From NCBI GenBank assembly GCA_029204225.1, contig CM055103.1:53941397-54005396 (forward strand): a DNA stretch of 64,000 nt. Direction: 5' to 3'. The notes beneath the pieces are model-generated. The model had not been told where the DNA came from, ran no database searches, and worked only from the letters and a program-made list of their open reading frames with translations. Origin of the DNA: Diphasiastrum complanatum. Taxonomy: Eukaryota > Streptophyta > Lycopodiopsida > Lycopodiales > Lycopodiaceae. Within the stretch, counting starts at the first letter, position 1. The number at the start of each line of letters is the position of its first letter. Shown piece after piece: positions 57,906-64,000 of this stretch. The position numbers and the translations under genes were made by a program.

Positions 57906-58150
57906 AATTCCTAAATTGGACGTTTTGATGATCAACACATCCTCATCTAGAGTTAGAGTTCCTTGCTTATCACCTTGATCTCTCTTCGTTTTGAAGCACT
58001 CACTAGCAAAATGCCCTTTGATACCACACTAGAAGCATTTTAACTTATATATATATCTTTCCTCTTGCCAAAAGAGGAAGTCTCACCTTGGTCCTACCCA
58101 TTAGACCATTTTCTTTTACCTTTGCCCTTAAATTTGCCTTTGATGAACAT
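57906..58150 (-). pseudogene. Copia gag zinc-knuckle fragment
   Basis: The minus strand reads KCFXCGIKGHFASECFKTKR with a stop at X; the CX2C..H....C knuckle is clear. It binds the element RNA in a live Gag. It is fused to the truncated family B LTR and is followed upstream by AMFIKGKFKGKGK-like basic sequence. Confidence 0.65.
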
Positions 58151-58791
58151 GGCCTCCTCTCCATCTTGAGATGATGTTGTAGATCAAACTTCCTACTTTC
58201 AATGCATGACTATGCCTATCAAAAATTAAACAAAGCATTAGTGATGAAAATCACGTTCAATATTTAGCAACTAACTTTGAAATCGCTAGATACTAAGTGA
58301 TTACGTAGACAAACATAAAGTATTGAATTCTCAGATAATTTCTATCAGTTACAAAAGAAATACAGAGATGCATGCATTTTGACACATACTGAACGCAATA
58401 AGAAAATAGTATTGATTCAGAAAAACAAAATCAGATGCTAATGAGCGCAAAACAATAGCGGATAGAAACTGTGCACTCTAAGTTATCTGAGTAACTGAGA
58501 ATAAGTCTGATAATAAGCAGTTCTGCTGATAAGTAGTAGCGCAATAGCAACTCTAAAATAAATCTCTAAAAGACTGAGCTAGAATGCTCAAGAGAGTTCT
58601 AGCTTGAAAGCTTGATAGAGAGCTAACAATAATACTTTCTGATTATGAATGATCTGCTTGATAAGAGCACAGGAAGCGTCGTGTAATAACACTCAACTCC
58701 TTCACAATTCACAATGTTAATTTGTTGTTACAGAACATGAAAAGAGATGTATGAACAACTGATTTATACTAAGTAATTAGGTCGTCAAATG
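58151..58791. other. No gene seen
   Basis: AT-rich, no supported frame; possibly leader or intergenic sequence of the copia to the right. Confidence 0.35.
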
Positions 58792-59041
58792 TGATTGCCA
58801 ATTGGCTGGTGTCTGATGGCATTCATCCAATTTGTTCTCAGAAATTGATTGCTGATAAGTGGTGAAAATTGGCCGTAAACAATCTGTTTGCATAAAATTG
58901 GCCGTAAATAGTCTGTCTGCATAATTGTTTGCAAAATTGCTGATTGCCAATTGGTTGGTGTCCGCTGGCATTCATCCAATTCGTTCTCAAAAATTGATGG
59001 CTGTTAAGTGGTGAAAATTGGCCATAAACAGTCTGTCTGCA
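58792..59041. repeat. Direct repeat of about 100 bp, 149-bp offset
   Basis: tgattgccaattgg at 58792 recurs at 58941, and each is followed by tggcattcatccaatt, gttctca and gtggtgaaaattggcc. A shorter word aaattggccgtaaa occurs twice inside the first unit. Probably part of an LTR or its 3' leader. Confidence 0.75.
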
Positions 59042-59410
59042 TAAATGAACTAAAACTACCACAGGCGACAGTGTCGGCTTTTTGCGGAAAAAAACGACAG
59101 TGTCATAAAATCTCATTTCCTTAATATTGGAGTAGCCCCACACTTTGCCAGTCATTTTCTTAATATTTGAGGCACTTTGAAAAAATGCGAAAAATGTGAC
59201 TGCAATTTTACTCGCAATTTCTGACAGGCGAAAAATGTGAAAAAGACGACACTGCATTTTTACATGTAATTCCTAACAAGTGACACTGTCTGGATTGTAG
59301 AGAGAGAAAATGCGGCATTGTTGTCAAACTCCGTGTATTTTTGAAGATTGTATAAAAACACTTGAAAATCTACAAAACTGGATAAACAATGGATGAGGAT
59401 TAAAACCGAT
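59042..59410 (-). repeat. Copia LTR/UTR-like remnant
   Basis: Non-coding. Shares gacaggcgaaaaa, gacactg and tttttacatg words with 230-350. Position after a minus-strand pol fits a 3' UTR/LTR. Confidence 0.4.
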
Positions 59411-59413
59411 CAG

Positions 59414-60444
59414 TCAATTAGTAAGAAGGAGAATAATCCAACAAACTTTGGGTACCTCGTCTCGCAAATCGAGAGGTTTAGATGGCCTGGCCTTGTAGTG
59501 ATTTAACCTTCCTTCAACATCATACTTCGCCTTGAATATCCATTTGCGTGGAATCAATTTTTGATCCTTTGGCAGCTTTGTTACTATCCACATTTGATCC
59601 TCTATCAAAGAATTGGATTCGATGTCCATTGCTACTTTCCACTGGTTAGCATCAGGAATAGACATTACCTCTGAAACAATATTGGTTGGTTTCTGCACAA
59701 TGTAGAAGGCTACATCATCCATAAATCGGGATGGAGGTCATCTGGATTGGTTTGAACTTCTAAATTGAATTCGACCTTCTGATGTGAGTTGACCCATTGA
59801 GGTTCTGACTCATTGTCGAAGTCAGTATCGCTTTTCTGCTGAATCCCTGGATTGCAACTTGGTTGTTCGATTCTTAGGTCAAATTTTTTTGCAGCTTTCC
59901 CCTTGTGGTCGATAAACTGATCTTCCACAAAAATGACATCTCTGCTCGTGAATGCTTTCTGGATTTCTAGATATTAGAGCTTGTATGCCTTGCGGTCAGG
60001 GGAATAGCCAATAAAAATCATTTTTCTATTTTTGTCATCCAGTTTCTTTCTTAGATCTTCTGGAATCTGAACATAAGCTATGCATCCAAACACTCAAAAA
60101 ATTATGAGTGATGGTTTCGATCGTTACACCTCATAAGGTGTCTTGCCAGGTGTCTTGTCATTGAGGGCATTTGTAATGGATCGATTTTGATGGTAGGCCA
60201 TTGTAGTAACAGCTTCTGCCCAGAATTTCTTTGGAAGAGAGGTATGGGCCAGTATGCTCTTGGCACTTTTGATGAGTGTCCGATTCTTCCTTTCAGCCAC
60301 ACCATTAGACTGAGGTGAGTAGTTGGTTGTATACTGTTGGTGTATTCCATTGGCCTTGCAAAACTCCTTATATCTATGGAGATAAATGTCGCGGAAGCTT
60401 TTTCTTGTTTCGTGTTCGTCCTCTCTCTTCTGATTCACGAACAA
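59414..60444 (-). pseudogene. Copia integrase C-terminal half to RT start
   Basis: The minus strand from 60444 reads YKEFCKANGIHQQYTTNYSP and NGVAERKNRTLIKSA with the catalytic Glu, FWAEAVTTMAYHQNR and GKTPYEV. After a stop it continues FGCIAYVQIPEDLRKKLDDK and FIGYSPDRKAYKL, then the linker and RT start MSIPDANQWKVAMDIESNSL and LIPRKWIFKAKYDVEGRLNH-YKAR. At about 59485 it jumps to unrelated sequence, so the RT palm is deleted. It is flanked at its 5' side by another copia piece. Confidence 0.85.
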
Positions 60445-60720
60445 TTTTGTCTTTGAATTTTCTTTTCGTGCGGAAGCTCTTATGGGATCCCAAACACTTG
60501 ACTACGCATCACAAAACATATTTTATTCTAGCAATCAAGAGACACAGCACAAGGCCAAGAGATACATGAAATAGAGCAACTATATTGTCAGTTTGGTTTT
60601 AGAGCGAGATCGTCAGTGTCTCGCTTGTTGGTGGATTGACTCTCTGCTCTTTCGCTGTGTTCTGCTCATTGGCAGACTTTCATGCACATCTATGGTATTT
60701 TTGCTTTCTTACTCTATTCG
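60445..60720 (-). other. Unassigned sequence between two copia fragments
   Basis: No coding frame supported; possibly remains of an LTR. Contains tgtctctctctgtttc-type pyrimidine stretches. Confidence 0.35.
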
Positions 60721-60954
60721 CTATGTCTCTCTCTGTTTCTTACAAATGTTTTCTAGCAGTGGCTCTAATGTCCATGACTCATTTTGCCTCATCGACTCGA
60801 TCTCCTCTGACATTGCCTGCTTCCAGAATTCTACCTCTGGACTCTGGATAGCTTCTTGGTATGTTGCTGGCTCTTCTCTGAAGCTGCAGTACTCGAACTG
60901 CGTGTCTTCGCTCCATTGAAGATTGTAAGACATTAGAGGAGTTCCAAGGCCCAA
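60721..60954 (-). pseudogene. Second copia, RT N-terminal fragment
   Basis: The minus strand reads EPATYQEAIQSPEVEFWKQA and MSEEIESMRQNESWTLEPL, the conserved start of copia RT (P.T..EA......W..AM..E......N.TW.LV.LP). It then loses the frame. It duplicates the domain found at about 59640, so it comes from a different copy. Confidence 0.75.
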
Positions 60955-61601
60955 AAGGGCTGTCTAAGAAATGCCATGTAAGAGAGAGAAAATCGTTGGA
61001 TTTTAAAGCTCCGACCGAGTTTTTGGTCTCCCCGCACAACGCCGATGACTTGACCTCACTAGTAACGTATGTAGTTAACTGGAAGTTGGGTAGCCGCAAC
61101 GCGTGGGGTCCATACTTCAAGATTCTATTTTCTACCATTAACTAACATAACTTCTCATGTAAATGCAAATCGTATTGCACATCAAAGTTTTCTTTCCATC
61201 TACTCAAAGTGTTCACATCAATTGAAAACAGTCTTATCGATCTGAAAATCATGGTAAGAAACTTTGAATATTTTGGATCACAATGAGCACCAACGTGAAT
61301 CTAAATTTTTGTAATTCTAAAAATACGGAGTGTGTTGGATCACATTGAGCAATAAGGTTATTTCAAACTTTTGCAATTCAAAAACATCTAGTGAAAAAAT
61401 ATTTTGCTTATTTTGCTCATAACTGCGAAGCATTGATTTTGCATATCAAGCAAAAAACATGGAGTGTGATGGATCAAAAAGAGCACCAAGGTCATTTCAA
61501 AATTTTCCAATTAATTTATTTTTTAATTAAGACGAGTTTTAATAGCTTACAAGATATATAACAAGTTGGTTTTCTACTAGATTAATCTATCGATTATTAA
61601 G
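60955..61601. other. Spacer with three GGATCACA-type repeats
   Basis: 60955-61140 is GC-richer with no recognised protein. ggatcacaatgagcacc (61275), ggatcacattgagcaa (61337) and ggatcaaaaagagcacc (61471) are diverged repeats upstream of gene T copy 3. Confidence 0.45.
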
Positions 61602-64000
61602 ATGTCTAAATATCATCTCCATATTGATCTTCCCACAGAATATGCTCCACTGTCGAGAAAATTTTTTGAAAGGATCCACCTTACCAGCTCACCAAAGGAT
61701 GGAAAACATGAAACATTGTGATTTATGGGTTGATGGAAGTTTGTATCCAATCGATCCAAGCTCAATGCAACATCCAAATTTTAGATCGGTCACACAACTC
61801 ATACTGTTTTTGTGCGAAGGACACAATGGTCTATTGGGTTATTGTGAAAGATTGAAAAGTTATGGCATTAGTAATTCAATGAAAAAAATCCATTGTTTGG
61901 AAAATATGTTGAATGGTTTGCTTACTGACTACTGAGAAAGATAAACTATTTTTTTGCAAACAAAAGAAGAGAATGAAACCTTGAAGATAGATAATTCTCG
62001 TTTGCAAGATATTAGATTAAACCTCAACCAAGAAATTGACAATATGAAACTAATTGTACAAACATTGCGTACCTCATATTGTCAAATAAATGTGTAAGTA
62101 AACACATTACGGAAGATAATACTGAACAATAAGCGAAAAAGAGTTATTTTAAAAAATACTGACGAGCTTTCAACAAGTGGGGGTCAACGGAAAAAAAGAA
62201 TATACGCTTTTAAGTAAGATTGTTTTAAAATATACATGTGTTTTGTTTCATCTAGCACTCAATGGTTGTGAATTTATTTTTTTCTAAATCTTATTTTTCT
62301 TTTGCAGATCAGCTTTAGTCACCAATGAAAATCTGAAAGACAAGGACATGATTGGAAAGTCTTTGAGTGCAATACTTACGGCCAAGTCAACAACGAGTCT
62401 ACTTGGAAATCAACGATATTCTCGAATCAAGTCCAAGATTGCAGAGGCCCTTATGGGCGAAGTCGACAAGATTATTGACCGAAAATTGATACAAGGGGCA
62501 TGTGATTATTCTGGTATTATCAGGGATGCATATGACACAATGTTTAAAATTATCAAAGAGACATTTGGACAAGTACATATAAAAAAATTTCCTATTTCCC
62601 GGCCCTTTCAAATCAAATTAGAGAGGGATGTGTTAAACAGGGGTTTGCAAAACATCATTGGTATTCCTTACCATATAAATGAAATTTATAACTCAAAACA
62701 TGGCACTTTGTCATATGATTCTACCAACAGTATGTTTGTAGATCTGAATCATTTACTGAGATTTATTGTAAAGTTTTATGGAATCACAAATGAAAGTGTT
62801 AAAAAATTGATATTAGTTCTCAAGTTAGATGAATCAGAAGTAATAAAGGGACAAAAGCTGGAAAGGGTTAGTGTTACAATTATGAATGGAGCATTAAGCA
62901 ATACGATAAACTCGGAGAGTCTTGATTTTAGTGTGCAGTCCGAAAATAATATTTGGTGGTTGGCAGCTTTCCAGGTTTAAATCTATTCTATTGAGTACTA
63001 GCAACTAATTCATTCCAAGAATTAATGCTTTTGTGTTTTAAGCTAATATTGTTCTGTTATTATAGGTCTGAGTTCAATTCTCCTAAAATAGTTCATGATT
63101 TTGTGTTTCAAACAGGTTTTAAAAGAAGATCATGACATTCTGTTTTGGATTTTTAGTAAAACAAAATATCCAGAGATAATTAAGAATCATATGAGCGACA
63201 CACCACTCAATGTTCCTGGAATAGGTGATTTTAAGGTGGAATGGCATTTGGCTGGAGACCTGAAGTCGTTGAAGTGCATATTCAACGTCTCACATAGAGC
63301 AAATTCAAAACATCCATGTCTCTATTGCATGAAAACTACACATGACATGTCGAAGAGCACGAGAGTTTCAAGGGATATAGAAGATCCGACTTGGAAACCA
63401 GTATTACCGATTCCGCTTAAAAATGTTCACATTTGTACACTAAATGGAGAGGTTAGAATTATCGAAAAATTGATATACCTTCATATTTGGTTTGCTTGGA
63501 ATACTAAGCCAGAGTCATTAGCCAAAAAGGCAATAGCTCGATTGGAAGAAGTTTTATCAAAAGTGGGACTTCATAAAGGACACGTTAAAATACAAAAGGA
63601 CGAGAAGCTTTTAGGAAAAACGGGAAACATCCCATGCAAACCAAGTATAGGAGGATCCAAAGCTCGTCGTTTCTTATCAAATCATTCCGGAAAACCAACT
63701 AAAATTTGGATAGACGTACGCAATGCCACAAAGGATTTTGAAGAAAAAGGAACAACGAGGATTAAAAAAGTTGAAGTCTGGACAAAGCTTGACAACATGG
63801 TCAAATTGCTCAGAAAAGATAAACTATCTGATACTGATGTTCTGCTAATTGAGAAATCAACAATTGAGTTTGTGGATGCAGTTAAAGACGCCTAGGGTGA
63901 AGATCATATTACGCATTATATGGTAAACTTTTCAATGTAAGTAACTCTTCGATTTATAATCTCATTGCACATATGCTAAATTTAAAATGATAATATGACA
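61602..64000 (+). pseudogene. Gene T, copy 3 (DDE transposase-like), runs off the window
   Basis: Exons: about 61602-61935 (CDLWVDGSLYPIDPSSM, LGYCERLKSYGI), about 61960-62095 (coiled coil KIDNSRLQDIRLNLNQEID), a basic exon ending near 62214 (NKRKRVILKNTDELSTSGGQ), 62308-62974 (SALVTNENLKDKDMIGKSL, IQGACDYSGIIRDAYD, LKLDESEVIKGQKLERVSVT, WWLAAFQ) and 63116-63936 (VEWHLAGDLKSLKC, KHPCLYCMKTTHDMSK, GGSKARRFLSNHSGK), ending before GTAAGT. The final exon with the catalytic Glu lies beyond 64000. Breaks: frameshift near 61690 and TAG at 63893, where copy 1 has TGG. Otherwise the two long exons are fully open, making this the best copy. Confidence 0.75.

Noticed and set aside
58785-59257. Three overlapping minus-strand frames of 64-139 codons
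   Set aside because: They arise from the 149-bp-offset direct repeat and have no gene-like content.
60779-61138. 119-codon minus-strand open frame
   Set aside because: Overlaps the copia RT fragment in another frame; the non-overlapping first half has no recognisable protein.
1-64000. tRNA, rRNA, organellar genes, CRISPR array, bacterial operons
   Set aside because: No such signal noticed by eye; introns and LTR elements point to a plant nuclear genome. A tRNAscan run would settle small RNA genes.

Overview
The window looks like nuclear DNA of a land plant. It is AT-rich, has spliceosomal GT..AG introns, and carries plant-type Ty1/copia elements (initiator-Met primer sites TGGTATCAGAGC), Ty3/gypsy relics, a CACTA (En/Spm) transposase and a fragment of a plant 2-oxoglutarate dioxygenase. 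I cannot name the species. I see no rRNA, tRNA or CRISPR, and no intact housekeeping gene. Nearly every coding stretch is a decayed, nested or rearranged mobile element.

Layout. 0-9 kb: copia gag scraps, gypsy integrase and LTR-like remains, a divergent 60-bp-class tandem array (4.7-5.6 kb) and a gypsy pol relic (6.6-9.1 kb). 9.1-12.3 kb: copia pol joined directly to that gypsy integrase. 15.0-15.4 kb: an LTR with primer site. 15.5-25.1 kb: an array of unfamiliar multi-exon genes that I call W, Y, X and T. 25.5-28.2 kb: a gypsy-like minus-strand region. 28.2-31.2 kb: a copia LTR and the 5' half of a second T gene. 32.3-35.1 kb: a long inverted repeat that has captured gypsy sequence. 35.1-41.2 kb: a CACTA transposase interrupted by an LTR element. 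43.2-47.3 kb: copia pol with 3' LTR. 47.3-53.5 kb: the 3' half of the second T gene and a second X gene, the latter split by a complete non-autonomous copia element with a 5-bp target duplication. 53.6-54.3 kb: the dioxygenase fragment. 56.3-61.0 kb: minus-strand copia remains. 61.6-64.0 kb: a third T gene running off the window.

The most interesting content is the W-Y-X-T set. W and Y converge, in two copies. Y and X diverge from a spacer rich in CACGTG. X and T converge, in two copies. T occurs three times, and its exons together show an acidic triad and a CxxC (CLYC) knuckle in the arrangement of a DDE transposase, so the set may be a large, undescribed multi-gene DNA transposon or virus-like element. 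All copies here carry stops, frameshifts or insertions. The second T gene is split between 28.9-31.2 kb (minus) and 47.3-47.6 kb (plus). The same 5-bp target duplication flanks the copia LTR at each half, which indicates a post-insertion rearrangement or an assembly error.
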